A program made the position numbers and the translations under genes. The notes beneath the pieces were generated by a model. It ran no database searches, was not told the DNA's origin, and was given only the letters and a program-made list of their open reading frames with translations. A stretch of 53,440 nt of DNA, taken from positions 1-53,440 of the forward strand of contig CALANA010000068.1 of the NCBI GenBank assembly GCA_937925925.1, in the 5' to 3' direction. Every line of letters starts with the position of its first letter. Position 1 is the stretch's first letter. Below are positions 43,119 through 52,521 of the stretch, piece after piece. Source of the stretch: an uncultured Chloroflexales bacterium (GTDB lineage: Bacteria; Chloroflexota; Chloroflexia; Chloroflexales; Chloroflexaceae).

Positions 43119-44193
43119 GCTTTCAGCACAGAGAAAAATGGAACAACCACAGCAGCAGCAACTAGCAGAGGAAACAGCGCCAGCAGCGATCTGCTTGATC
43201 GCCTATCAACGCCAGCGTGTGCGGGAACTGTTGCGTGACTGGTCACCACAACGCCTGTGTGCTGCGCTACTGGCGGAAGCCGAGACAGCAGAGTTGCTCC
43301 CGGATCAGCAGCGAGCAGGGTCAGTACCAGGTCTCCTTCGCCGCTTGAATGCCGAGCAACGCCAGGAATTGCACACGCTGCTGCAAGCGTGGATGCAACG
43401 TGCGCTGGGTGTGTTGTCGCTCCGTGATGCACTGCTGGTCGATCCTGTGCGGGGTGCGCGGGTCTATGATTTGTTGTGTACAGCGCTGACGGTCGAACAG
43501 CACCCACTGCCAGCCTGTAACCAGTTTATATTTCACGCTACAGCGCATGCCGAATTGACGCCGCAGCAGGTACGTCGCCTGCTGGTCGCGCAACATACGC
43601 CCCCTGTTCATACTACGGAGACAGGCGGTTATAGCACACTGCCAGGTACGCTCGATGCGTTTCTGGCACGCGCAGAGCAGGATGATCTGGGATTAGTTGT
43701 ACATTATGTCAACATGGAGGTACCCGCAGTGAATCAAGCAGTTTCAGGTGTATCGAGTGCCTATCCCTTACCCAGAGATCTCGACACACTTTTGCCACCA
43801 CCGCCACCAGCCTTCACCAGAACGGTGCAGCGCTTTGAACAACCGACCGGCGGGCGGCGTCTACTGGCGATGGCGCTGGCACTGCTGGGGGCAGTGCTGC
43901 TGATCTGGCCTTTACTGATGGGCCAGATCCCAACCCAACCCGCTGGCTGGCCGCTGGCGCTGCTCACGCTGGCGTTGATGATTGGCATTAAGGCACGCTG
44001 GACAGGCTATAGTGGGGCATTGTGCCTCTGGTTGGTACCAAACTTGCCCGGCTTTCATCATGATACGATTATTACTACCCTGTGGATTGGCATTCCACTG
44101 ATGGCGGTAGGTATTGTATTGCTGACACTGGATCGACACGTGCGGGCAATGTGGCGGGCGGTCTGGTGGTGGTTGTGTGGACGCGACTCTTGA
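43102..44193 (+). CDS. Unidentified protein with C-terminal membrane segments
   Basis: About 363 residues if begun at ATG 43102, which overlaps the HAD stop; ATG 43141 (MEQPQQQQLAEE) is an alternative with AGAGAAAA upstream. The first ~220 residues are soluble and helical with repeated LLRRL/QELHTLLQ-type segments. A PLPRDLDTLLPPPPPAF linker leads to three or four hydrophobic stretches (LLAMALALLGAVLLIWPLLM, WPLALLTLALMIGI, LWIGIPLMAVGIVLLTL). No family recognised. It lies in the argS-HAD-efp run, 84 bases before efp. Confidence 0.65.
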   Translation: MMTISKLSAQRKMEQPQQQQLAEETAPAAICLIAYQRQRVRELLRDWSPQRLCAALLAEAETAELLPDQQRAGSVPGLLRRLNAEQRQELHTLLQAWMQRALGVLSLRDALLVDPVRGARVYDLLCTALTVEQHPLPACNQFIFHATAHAELTPQQVRRLLVAQHTPPVHTTETGGYSTLPGTLDAFLARAEQDDLGLVVHYVNMEVPAVNQAVSGVSSAYPLPRDLDTLLPPPPPAFTRTVQRFEQPTGGRRLLAMALALLGAVLLIWPLLMGQIPTQPAGWPLALLTLALMIGIKARWTGYSGALCLWLVPNLPGFHHDTIITTLWIGIPLMAVGIVLLTLDRHVRAMWRAVWWWLCGRDS

Positions 44194-44277
44194 TCGGTTT
44201 CGACGCTACCAAATGCTTCCCACGCCCTCTCAACAGGGCCAGGGATAGCGCCTGGATATATACAAGGAGAGTTATTT

Positions 44278-44853
44278 ATGGCTTCTGGAACAACTTCAGA
44301 CCTGCGCAACGGTATGGTTATTCGCTATAATGGCGAATTGTATCAAGTCGTTGAATTTCAGCACGTCAGTCCTGGCAACTGGCGGGCTTTTGTGCGCATG
44401 AAGCTGAAGGGACTGACGACCGGCAAGGTGATTGAAGATCGGGTGCGGGCTGGCTCCGACATCGAGATTGTGCGTATTGAGCATCGGCCTATGCAATTTC
44501 TGTATGCTGATGGTGACAGTTTTGTGTTTATGGATAACGAGACATTTGAACAGTTGTCCGTAACAGCCGATATGGTTGGCGATAACGCACGCTTTTTAAA
44601 AGACAACGAAACGGCCAATCTGGTCTTTGATGATGATACCAATACGCTGCTTGGTGTGGAACTGCCGACATTTGTCGTACTGACGGTCGTGGAGACGACA
44701 ACCGCTGTGCGTGGCGATACGGCAACTGACATTAGTAAACCGGCTACACTGGAGACTGGCGCGGTCATCAATGTCCCCGGCTTTGTGAATGAGGGTGATC
44801 TGATCAAAATTGACACGCGTACTGGAGCATACATGGAACGTGTGCGCGAGTAA
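44278..44853 (+). CDS. efp: Elongation factor P
   Basis: A 191-residue three-domain factor that relieves ribosome stalling at polyproline. TSDLRNGMVIRYNGELYQVV, EDRVRAGSDIEIVRIE, FMDNETFEQLSV, FVVLTVVETTTAVRGDTA and GAVINVPGFVNEGDLIKIDT all fit. The tip loop that carries the modified Lys34 in E. coli (PGKG) reads SPGNW here, with Asn34, so modification by lysylation or rhamnosylation is not possible at this position. AAGGAGAGTTATTT precedes the ATG. Confidence 0.95.
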   Translation: MASGTTSDLRNGMVIRYNGELYQVVEFQHVSPGNWRAFVRMKLKGLTTGKVIEDRVRAGSDIEIVRIEHRPMQFLYADGDSFVFMDNETFEQLSVTADMVGDNARFLKDNETANLVFDDDTNTLLGVELPTFVVLTVVETTTAVRGDTATDISKPATLETGAVINVPGFVNEGDLIKIDTRTGAYMERVRE

Positions 44854-45200
44854 GTTCTGGCCCGCCCACCCCGCAGCCAGATACGCGATACGACCCCCAG
44901 GGACAGTATAAGGCCCTGTCTGTCCTTGTATGACTCACCGCTGGGTACCGACGCTCCGTGTTGTACATGGTCAATACGGCGGCAGCATAGCTGCCGCGCC
45001 CCATACAACGATCTCCGGGCGGGGAGCTGCGATACCCCCAAGTCAATACAGCGGCAGCATGGCTGCCGCACTTCATACATTGGGGGGCATGGGGGCACCA
45101 CGCCCATCTGCAGTCAACACAGCGGCAGCATGGCGGCCATCCTACACCCGAATGTGTCATAATTGCAATCTAAAACCCTCTTGTCCGCGTAAATAATCGG
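44854..45200 (+). repeat. Three phased hairpin repeats downstream of efp
   Basis: The unit TCAAYACRGCGGCAGCATR then GCTGCCGC starts at 44971, 45043 and 45114, i.e. every 71-72 bases. Each unit folds into a GCGGCAGC/GCTGCCGC hairpin; the third has a substitution (GCGGCC). No coding potential. It is not a CRISPR: the repeats are 26 bases but only three, with unequal conservation. Confidence 0.7.
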
Positions 45201-45870
45201 GGGTATAATACAAAAAGTAGACAAGAGCTTTGCAAAACATTGACAAATAATGTTCAAACAATACACCCAACTTGTACGATTGAGATCGAGGTACAGCACC
45301 TGGCAAGCACCATACAGTCAGTACATTTGCAACTCTGGTCTTCAAAAAACTTCTGAATGCTTCCTAAATCTTGACTATTTCTGTCTTCATGCAACCGGTT
45401 TCTTATAGTATGCTACTCTTATGCTTTGTGCAAAGCATTGGGTAAGGCAGTTCTGTCCAGGTTGTGACGTCTGAGCGTCGCGGCTTATCACCGTTGAAAA
45501 AAATAATCTGCTATGGAGTGCGGCAGCCATACAGCCGCCTGCCGCAACGGAGATCTGACCTGGACTGAGACTTCGGTCGTGTGTGTATTCGGATGGAATG
45601 GTCAGCGTCTATAAGCCGAGAGGCTTGTTCACAACGCTGGTAGGGTTGCGCTATCTTGCCATATAGTGACCTGTTTCAGCGTATACATGGGAGGCTATGG
45701 TGTTCACGGGACAGGCTATGCACACCATACGTCCTGCCAATAGAGTCCCAACTGAGCGAAAGAGAAGGTAAAGTCAGGGCTGATGAATCCCTTCGCTACT
45801 GACATTAGACCGTGATTGTGTCCTGCTTTCATTTGTTATCAGACTGAGAGCCTCAGAAAGAAGAAGAACT
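45201..45870. other. AT-richer intergenic region before GAF-HD-GYP gene
   Basis: About 670 bases, clearly lower in GC than the neighbourhood, with poly-A/T patches and no supported ORF. Possible -35 boxes (TTGACA at 45240) lack a good -10. It could hold a long regulatory leader or small RNA, but no known RNA family was recognised. Confidence 0.4.
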
Positions 45871-47721
45871 ATGAATTTGTCGCGCAATGTGCTGGCTCAC
45901 GCACAGCCACTGACACTGTATCCAGAGGTATTGCATCGTAGTGATCGCCCATCTAGTGTCAAAAATACCCATTCCCACTATCAGTTGCTGGACGCGGTTT
46001 CTCACGTCGATCTCAACCTCCTATGCATGCAGCGCGATCTGGCAATCGCTTTGAGGACGACCAACAATCAGGAGGAGGCATTATACCAGATTATGCAAGC
46101 CGTCCTGCAGATAGAAGGCATCGATTGTGGCGGTATTTATCTGGTTGACCCACAGACTGGCGACCTGCAACTGGTTATTCATCGTGGCTGGTCGGCCCAA
46201 TATGCTGCAAGTGTCGCCGCCTATACCCGTGACTCGTGGCAAGCCGACCTGATCCAGCACAGCTTGTCGTCGTATGATCGATATACGACCATGCTTCAGC
46301 CCACCCCGGAGGAACTGCAGAAGGAAGGATTATTGACTCTGGCGGTCATCCCTGTCCACGATCATCAGAATCGCATCCTGGCGGTTTTGAAAATCGCTTC
46401 GCGCACCCATCAGCTATTACCAACGACAACACGGTTGATGATCGAAGCTATTGCGGCACAGATTGGCGGCACGATGGCCCGGATTGCAAGCGAGCGGGCG
46501 CTCCACGCTACGTTGCAAGAGCTTGAGATGCGTGTTGCTGACCGCACTGCGCAACTGACGGTTAGCAACAGGTACCTCGAAGAGTCACTGGCTCGTCTGC
46601 AAGCGGTGGAGCAAACCCACCAGCGTCAGATCCAGCGGTTGGCAACCTTGCGCCAGATCGATATGACCATCATTGCTAATCTTGATCTGCGGGCCACACT
46701 CACCATGGTGGTAGATTTGATCCGAACCAGTCTTGAGGTTGATGCGGTGAGTATCCGTCTGTTCAATCCCTATACCCAGGCCTTCAATTATATTGCCGGA
46801 CAGGGATTTCGCACCATCCTTCCGCACCAATCGCACCTCTGTGTGGCACTCGATTGTGCTGCATGCACCCTGCCGCAGTGTGAATCTCGCTCTGTTCCTG
46901 GCACGGATTGCCCCAACTGTTATTCGCGCAGCACTTTCCTGCAAGCCGAAGAATTCAGCACCTGGTATAACATACCGTTGCTGATCAAAGGTGATGTCAA
47001 AGGGGTGTTGGAAGTATTTCATCGCACACCACTCGCGCCTGATGCAGAATGGATACATTTTCTGCATACGCTGGCCGGGCAGGTGATGATTGCACTGGCA
47101 AGCTGTGAATTATTGCACGATCTACAACATACGACCCAGGAACTGGAAACGGCCTATGATGCGACTATTGCAGGGTGGGCCCGAGCGCTTGAACTCCGTG
47201 ACGCCGAAACGGAGGGCCACAGTCAGCGAGTTACGACGATGACGCTGAAACTGGCGCGGGCGATTGGCCTGGCGAACGATGAACTGGTGCATATTCAGCG
47301 TGGAGCGTTGCTGCACGATATTGGCAAAATGGCGGTGCCCGATCATATTCTTCAGAAGCCAGGAGCGCTGAGTGCCGAAGAGCAAATGGTCATTCGTGAA
47401 CATCCAGTGACCGCCTATCATATGCTGTCGCCCATTCACTTTTTACAGCCAGCACTCGATATCCCCTATTATCATCACGAAAAATGGGATGGCACGGGCT
47501 ATCCGCATGGGCTGAAAGGTGAAGCGATTCCCCTCGCCGCTCGCCTGTTTGCGGTGGTCGATGTGTGGGATGCCTTACGCTCGGATCGGCCCTATCGCCC
47601 GGCCTGGGCCGCCGCCGATGTATGTGCCTATATTCAGAGCCAGGCTGGAACACACTTTGATCCACATGTGGTAGAGGTTTTTCTAGCGCTGCTCAAACAC
47701 GAAGAGATCGGGCTGTCATGA
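45871..47721 (+). CDS. GAF-GAF-HD-GYP protein, cyclic-di-GMP phosphodiesterase type
   Basis: A 616-residue protein. Two GAF-like sensor domains (about 50-215 and 265-410; the second has a Cys-rich insertion CAACTLPQCESRSVPGTDC) joined by a coiled coil, then an HD-GYP domain: GHSQRVTTMTLKLARAIGL, LLHDIGKMAVPD (H482), REHP, HHEKWDGTGYPHGL and DVWDAL. HD-GYP enzymes cleave c-di-GMP. The four cysteines in the second GAF could bind a metal or cofactor. No membrane segment. AGAAGAAGAACT precedes the ATG. No neighbours in operon. Confidence 0.9.
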   Translation: MNLSRNVLAHAQPLTLYPEVLHRSDRPSSVKNTHSHYQLLDAVSHVDLNLLCMQRDLAIALRTTNNQEEALYQIMQAVLQIEGIDCGGIYLVDPQTGDLQLVIHRGWSAQYAASVAAYTRDSWQADLIQHSLSSYDRYTTMLQPTPEELQKEGLLTLAVIPVHDHQNRILAVLKIASRTHQLLPTTTRLMIEAIAAQIGGTMARIASERALHATLQELEMRVADRTAQLTVSNRYLEESLARLQAVEQTHQRQIQRLATLRQIDMTIIANLDLRATLTMVVDLIRTSLEVDAVSIRLFNPYTQAFNYIAGQGFRTILPHQSHLCVALDCAACTLPQCESRSVPGTDCPNCYSRSTFLQAEEFSTWYNIPLLIKGDVKGVLEVFHRTPLAPDAEWIHFLHTLAGQVMIALASCELLHDLQHTTQELETAYDATIAGWARALELRDAETEGHSQRVTTMTLKLARAIGLANDELVHIQRGALLHDIGKMAVPDHILQKPGALSAEEQMVIREHPVTAYHMLSPIHFLQPALDIPYYHHEKWDGTGYPHGLKGEAIPLAARLFAVVDVWDALRSDRPYRPAWAAADVCAYIQSQAGTHFDPHVVEVFLALLKHEEIGLS

Positions 47722-48402
47722 GGCATATCGCCAGCCTAGATCAATGGTGAAGATCGGGCGTTTCGGCTTGAGCCTGGGGCTACCTCCATACCGGCTCAAG
47801 CCGTCCAGGTTACAATCAGTGCCGGGTCTCACCGATTCTCCCGTCCCGATCTCTCCGCCACATCCGCCGCGCCCTACCGCAACCGAACCAGGGTTCCCAG
47901 GGCCAGTTTCATGGGCCTGTCACCATCTATCGCGGCAATCAGCCAGTCGCGCTGACCCGGCCCACGCCGCGCTGCTGGTGCGCGCCGCCATGCGCCCGCA
48001 GCGCCCGCATCGTCATTACAGCGTGTGCATCAATGCCGGGCAATGCATTCAACGATCGTAGGGGCACCTCTGGTGGGTGCCCGCATCGTCCCGTATCGCC
48101 CCGCCATGTCCCGCAGCGCCCGCAATACCCGCCATTGTTATGCATTGCAGCGCCCCGCGATGCCCGCCATGCCCCGCATTGCAGTTTCAGCAAGATGGTT
48201 CGCTTTGCCATGGCATGGCTCTGGCATAGGAGCGCATAGCGTTGCCATACCCTCTGCCAGAAGTCGTAGACGCGCATCCCCCGTTCGTTGCTGAAATCCG
48301 TCTTCCCTTCTATCGTTCGGAAGGAGTGATCCAGGCTATTTTTTGGTATGCTACCAAGGGAACCCTGGATATGTAAGACACTCGGCAGAAGCGAGGTATG
48401 TG
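47722..48402. repeat. Low-complexity and palindrome-rich gap
   Basis: CGGCTTGAGCC / GGCTCAAGCCG arms at ~47764-47810, a GGGGCACCTCTGGTGGGTGCCC hairpin at ~48060, and CCCCGC-rich low-complexity DNA from 47860 to 48180. All frames are open by composition. No gene supported. Confidence 0.6.
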
Positions 48403-50841
48403 ATGCTTTCTCCGCGCTGGCGCAGTATTCTGCGTGACCTGTGGCAAAACAAGGCCAGGACGTTGCTGGTGGTACTCTCGATTAGCCTGGGCGTCTTTGC
48501 CATTGGTACCATTGCCCAGATGGCGTTCCTGGTGACAGACGATCTGTCCGCCAGTTATGCCGCCGTCCATCCAGCGCATGCGACGATCTATACCGCTGAC
48601 CCATTCGATAGCGAACTGGTGCGCGTGGTGCAACGAATAGATGGGGTGGCAGCAGCGGAAGGGCGGCGCGGTGTGGTGCTACGTTTCCGGCATACTCCGA
48701 ACGATCCCTGGCTACCGATTGAGTTGACCGCGCTGGAAGATTTTGAGGAGATGCAGCTCAATCTGGTGCGTCCCGAGGGCACCTTTGCGTTTGACCCGCA
48801 ACGCTGGCCAGCCGGCGCATGGCCGCCACCCACCAACAGTATCGTGATCGAGCGCACCTCGCTGCTAGTGGACTACCTGGGGCTGGCGCAGGCTCAACTG
48901 GGCGATACCATCCAGGTGCGCACCGCCGACAACCGTCAGCGTGAACTGCCGCTCTCTGGCGTGGCCTACGATTTTGCACGCCTCCCGGCTACGTTTGCCG
49001 GGCGAGCCATTGGGTATGTCACCTTTGATACCCTGGAATGGCTGGGGCAGCCACGCTATTTCAACGAACTCCATATTCGCGTAGAACCGCCGCTTGACTC
49101 GGCACAGATCCAGCAGGTCGCCAGTACCGTGCGCAACCGGATCGAACGTAGCGGGCGCGAGGTGACACGGGTAGAACAACACCAGCCGGAGAAGCTGCCC
49201 CTGCATGATTTTTTTCAGGCGCTGACCCTGATCCTGGCAGTGACGGGTGTGCTGGCGCTGCTATTGAGCCTGGTACTGGTGGGCAATACCGTGTCGGCAC
49301 TGATCACGCGCCAGGTGCGGCAGATTGGCATTATGAAAGCGATTGGTGCCCGCACCAGCCAGATCATCCAGTTGTACCTGGGCATGGTGCTGCTATTCGG
49401 CCTGCTGGCACTGCTGCTGGCGCTACCGCTGACACGCTATGCCGTGAACTTTTTTGTCGAGTTTCTGGCCTTCTTCCTGAATTTTCAACCATCAGATGTA
49501 CGCCTGACACCACCGGCCCTACTGCTCATGGCCGTCACCGGGCTGTTGCTACCGCTGCTAGTAGCCCTGCTGCCAATTATAAACGGGACACGGGTGTCGG
49601 TGCTGGCCGCGCTGAACAGTTCTGGTGCAGGCGCAGAACGGTTTGGTAGTCGGTACCTCGACCGGTTGCTGCAGCGCGTGCGGGGTCTGCCGCGCCCATT
49701 GTTGCTGGCGCTACGCAATACCTCGCGCCGCCGTATGCGCTTTCTGCTCACGCTGCTCACCCTGACGCTGGGCAGTATGCTGGTGATGGCGGTACTCAGT
49801 GTGCGGGCCGCCCTGTTTTTGACCTATGACGAGATTATGGCCGCAGCGCGGTATGATGTTGAGGTGTTGTTTGAACGCCCCGAACGCACGCAGCACATTA
49901 TGCAGATCGCCCGGCAGGTACCCGGCGTGGTCGTTGTGGAAAGTTGGAGCAATGCCAGTGTCTACCGCGTTCGGCCCGACGGCTACGAAAGCGCTCTGTT
50001 CGATCTGATCGGCCTCCCGGCGGCGACCGATCTCTTTCAGCCCGAGGTCGTTAGTGGACGCTGGCTGCTACCGGCAGATGAGCGGGCGGTTGTCATTACC
50101 ACCCATCTGCTGGCCGAAGAACCTGACCTCGTGCCGGGTACCGTCCTGGAACTGGCAACCAGGCCCAATCAGACCGAGACCTGGACGGTGGTCGGGGTCA
50201 TCCGTAGCCCATTGCCGCTGCCGATCCTGTATGCAAACTATGCGGGCGTGGTGCGCGTGCTGGGTGAGCCAGACCGCGCTCGCAGCATGCGCGTTACAAC
50301 GCAGACGAGCAGCCCCGCTATGCAAACGGCGGTCGCCGAGGCGTTGCAAGTCCACTACGAGGCGGTGGGGGTGCGGGTGGCGGCTGTGCAGACCCAGGCA
50401 CAACTGCGGGAACAGAGTACCACCCTGTTTACCATTATCACCGTGTTTCTGTTAAGCATGGCCTTGCTGGTGGCTGGTGTAGGTGGGCTGGGACTGATGG
50501 GAACACTCAGTATTAATGTGCTGGAACGCACACGCGAGATCGGGATCATGCGTGCCATTGGTGCCGGTGACGCTCAGGTGCAAACCATCGTTATCAGCGA
50601 GGGTCTGGCGGTGGGTCTGTTAAGCTGGTTGATTGGTCTGGTACTGGCGCTGCCACTAAGCGGACTGCTGTGCTATGGCATCGGGCTGGCGCTGCTACAA
50701 CTACCTTTGCAGACCCATTTTGCCTGGGAGGGGGCGCTGATCTGGCTAGGCGGGCTGCTGTTTATTGCCACCACCGCCAGTACGTTCCCGGCGATGCAGG
50801 CCACACGCCTGACGGTACGCGACGCACTGGCGCACGAATAG
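48403..50841 (+). CDS. MacB/FtsX-type ABC transporter permease, fused double unit
   Basis: An 812-residue membrane protein from MLSPRWRSILRDLWQNKART after GAGGTATGTG. It holds two FtsX/ABC3 permease domains: helices at ~20-40, a MacB-type periplasmic domain (~45-260), three helices (~270-400), then a second helix-periplasmic-three-helix set from ~430. RQIGIMKAIGARTSQII and TREIGIMRAIGAGDAQV are the coupling motifs of each half. Such permeases move lipoproteins, lipids or peptides with a LolD/MacB-like ATPase, which is not encoded in this window next to it. Substrate unknown. Confidence 0.9.
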   Translation: MLSPRWRSILRDLWQNKARTLLVVLSISLGVFAIGTIAQMAFLVTDDLSASYAAVHPAHATIYTADPFDSELVRVVQRIDGVAAAEGRRGVVLRFRHTPNDPWLPIELTALEDFEEMQLNLVRPEGTFAFDPQRWPAGAWPPPTNSIVIERTSLLVDYLGLAQAQLGDTIQVRTADNRQRELPLSGVAYDFARLPATFAGRAIGYVTFDTLEWLGQPRYFNELHIRVEPPLDSAQIQQVASTVRNRIERSGREVTRVEQHQPEKLPLHDFFQALTLILAVTGVLALLLSLVLVGNTVSALITRQVRQIGIMKAIGARTSQIIQLYLGMVLLFGLLALLLALPLTRYAVNFFVEFLAFFLNFQPSDVRLTPPALLLMAVTGLLLPLLVALLPIINGTRVSVLAALNSSGAGAERFGSRYLDRLLQRVRGLPRPLLLALRNTSRRRMRFLLTLLTLTLGSMLVMAVLSVRAALFLTYDEIMAAARYDVEVLFERPERTQHIMQIARQVPGVVVVESWSNASVYRVRPDGYESALFDLIGLPAATDLFQPEVVSGRWLLPADERAVVITTHLLAEEPDLVPGTVLELATRPNQTETWTVVGVIRSPLPLPILYANYAGVVRVLGEPDRARSMRVTTQTSSPAMQTAVAEALQVHYEAVGVRVAAVQTQAQLREQSTTLFTIITVFLLSMALLVAGVGGLGLMGTLSINVLERTREIGIMRAIGAGDAQVQTIVISEGLAVGLLSWLIGLVLALPLSGLLCYGIGLALLQLPLQTHFAWEGALIWLGGLLFIATTASTFPAMQATRLTVRDALAHE

Positions 50842-51240
50842 GCGACTGGCAGCAGAGTGGTTTATAATAGACAGGACGTATGCCGTGGGATCGCCCGGCC
50901 CGCGAACGGGCGAGCTACGGGTGAATGAAGCCCGCCAGCGCGGGCTGAAACATAGGACGACTATGCGGTCTTTGCGTGGCTGTCGCCCGACGCTTCCGCG
51001 TCCAGGCACACGTGACCGTGTAATTCCGGTCATAGAGTCACGGACAAGTACGAATGCTTGTTCAGCACGACTAGTACAAAAGGGCCTAAATACCTCCATA
51101 CGTTGTACGTCATCCTGAGCGGAGGCGTAGCCGGAGCGAAGGAGCTGGGATACCATCAGAAGGCGAGATTCTTCGCTGCGCTCAGAATGACAAAACCCTG
51201 GAGCTATTTCCGTCATCGTGTACTAGCCAGGAGTGTCAGG
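50842..51240. repeat. Repeat DNA upstream of the kinase gene
   Basis: 50872-50886 (ACAGGACGTATGCCG) is an end of the GGACGTACGC-type element. CGGCCCGCGAACGGGCGAGC and GCCCGCCAGCGCGGGC palindromes follow. 51109-51191 has inverted ends GTCATCCTGAGCG / CGCTCAGAATGAC, a common bacterial palindromic repeat. The repeat lengthens the kinase frame upstream. Confidence 0.75.
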
Positions 51241-52521
51241 ATGCTAGAGCCAATGCACGAGATTCTACCTGCCCAATCGACCAACAGCGACACCCGCGCT
51301 GCGCTCACGCAACGCATACAGACCTGGCTGGCGCAGCGCGGCGTACGAGCGCTGATCTTGATCTCCATCGCAGTGATTCTGCTCACGTTGGGAGACATCA
51401 TCACCAGCCACTTCCCCGGTGCTGCCGACTGGCGGGTGTATGCCACCATCCTGATCCTGGTGGTACTGCTGGCGCTGCGCATTGGCTGGGAGAACGTTTT
51501 GCTGCGCATCGTGAATGAAACATACATCAACCAGGTGGTCATCTTCAGCAGCAGCGTGCTGGTGCTGCTGGCGCTCTGGTTGAACCACAACAATACCATG
51601 CTGATTGGCTATCTGTTCCCCGTGCTGGCGGCAGAGGCGGCGGTCACTTTACGGGTACGCACTACTGGTCTCCTGATCAGCGGGTTACTGGCGGGCTGGC
51701 TGTTGCGGCAAGTGCAGGATGGGGTGTCTATGGCCCAACTTACCGATGAAACATTCGCGCTTACGCTGGGTGTGGCTATCACGGCTGCCTTTGCCAGTGC
51801 CGTCCGGTTTTATCTCGAACAGGCCGAGCGCATGCAACAATTGAATGCCGAGTTACTGGCATCCCAGGCACGCGAACGCGAACTCGCAGTGGCCGCAGAG
51901 CGGGTGCGGCTGGCACGTGACATTCACGATGGTCTGGGACATCACTTGACGGTTCTGGCGGTGCAACTGCAGGCAGCCGAACGCTTGCTCGAACGTGATC
52001 CGTCCCGCGTGGCTGCGACCCTGGCGCTGTGTCGGGCCGAGACGCAGACCGCGCTGGCAGATGTGCGCCAGAGTGTGGCGGCGCTCCGCCAGTCACCACT
52101 GGATGGACGCTCACTGGCTGCGGCACTGGACAAGTTGACACACGACTTTTCGCAGGCAGCAGGAATGCAGGCCTGTCTGATCCAGCAGGGATCAGCGGTG
52201 CCGCTCTCCTCTTCAGCCGGGTTAACCATTTATCGCACCGCCCAGGAGGGGCTGACCAATGCCCAGAAACATGCGCTGAACGCCACGCAGGTGACTATCA
52301 CGCTGGCCTATACTGCCATGCAGGTACGACTGACGGTGCAGGATAACGGCGCACCCGTACCACCGCCGACACACCCGCATGGTTTTGGGCTGGCCGGGCT
52401 GCGCGAACGCGCCGACCAGCTAGGGGGAACGTTGCAGGCCGGGCCGCTGTCGCCCCAGGGCTTTCGGCTCGAACTGCAGCTACCGCTATCCACACCATCC
52501 ACAACAGGAGCTACAACATGA
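51241..52521 (+). CDS. NarL-type sensor histidine kinase
   Basis: A 426-residue kinase starting MLEPMHEILPAQ after AGGAGTGTCAGG; the 61 codons upstream are repeat-derived. Five or six hydrophobic segments (about 36-190) form the sensor, followed by a coiled coil, HisKA_3 with ARDIHDGLGHHLTVLAVQLQ (phospho-acceptor His229) and HATPase (EGLTNAQKHA, DNGAPVP, HGFGLAGLRERA). It is the cognate partner of the regulator that overlaps its stop. The membrane-buried sensor suggests detection of a membrane or cell-envelope signal, possibly linked to the permease upstream; this is inference. Confidence 0.9.
   Translation: MLEPMHEILPAQSTNSDTRAALTQRIQTWLAQRGVRALILISIAVILLTLGDIITSHFPGAADWRVYATILILVVLLALRIGWENVLLRIVNETYINQVVIFSSSVLVLLALWLNHNNTMLIGYLFPVLAAEAAVTLRVRTTGLLISGLLAGWLLRQVQDGVSMAQLTDETFALTLGVAITAAFASAVRFYLEQAERMQQLNAELLASQARERELAVAAERVRLARDIHDGLGHHLTVLAVQLQAAERLLERDPSRVAATLALCRAETQTALADVRQSVAALRQSPLDGRSLAAALDKLTHDFSQAAGMQACLIQQGSAVPLSSSAGLTIYRTAQEGLTNAQKHALNATQVTITLAYTAMQVRLTVQDNGAPVPPPTHPHGFGLAGLRERADQLGGTLQAGPLSPQGFRLELQLPLSTPSTTGATT

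Noticed and set aside
44971-45140. Possible CRISPR array
   Set aside because: Only three units, each itself a hairpin, with unequal repeats and no cas genes in the window.
48060-48240. CCCCGC/GCCCGC low-complexity DNA as a coding region
   Set aside because: All frames are open because of composition; no start site or domain.
51058-51240. 61-residue extension of the NarL-type kinase
   Set aside because: Encoded by a GTCATCCTGAGCG repeat; ATG 51241 has a good ribosome site.
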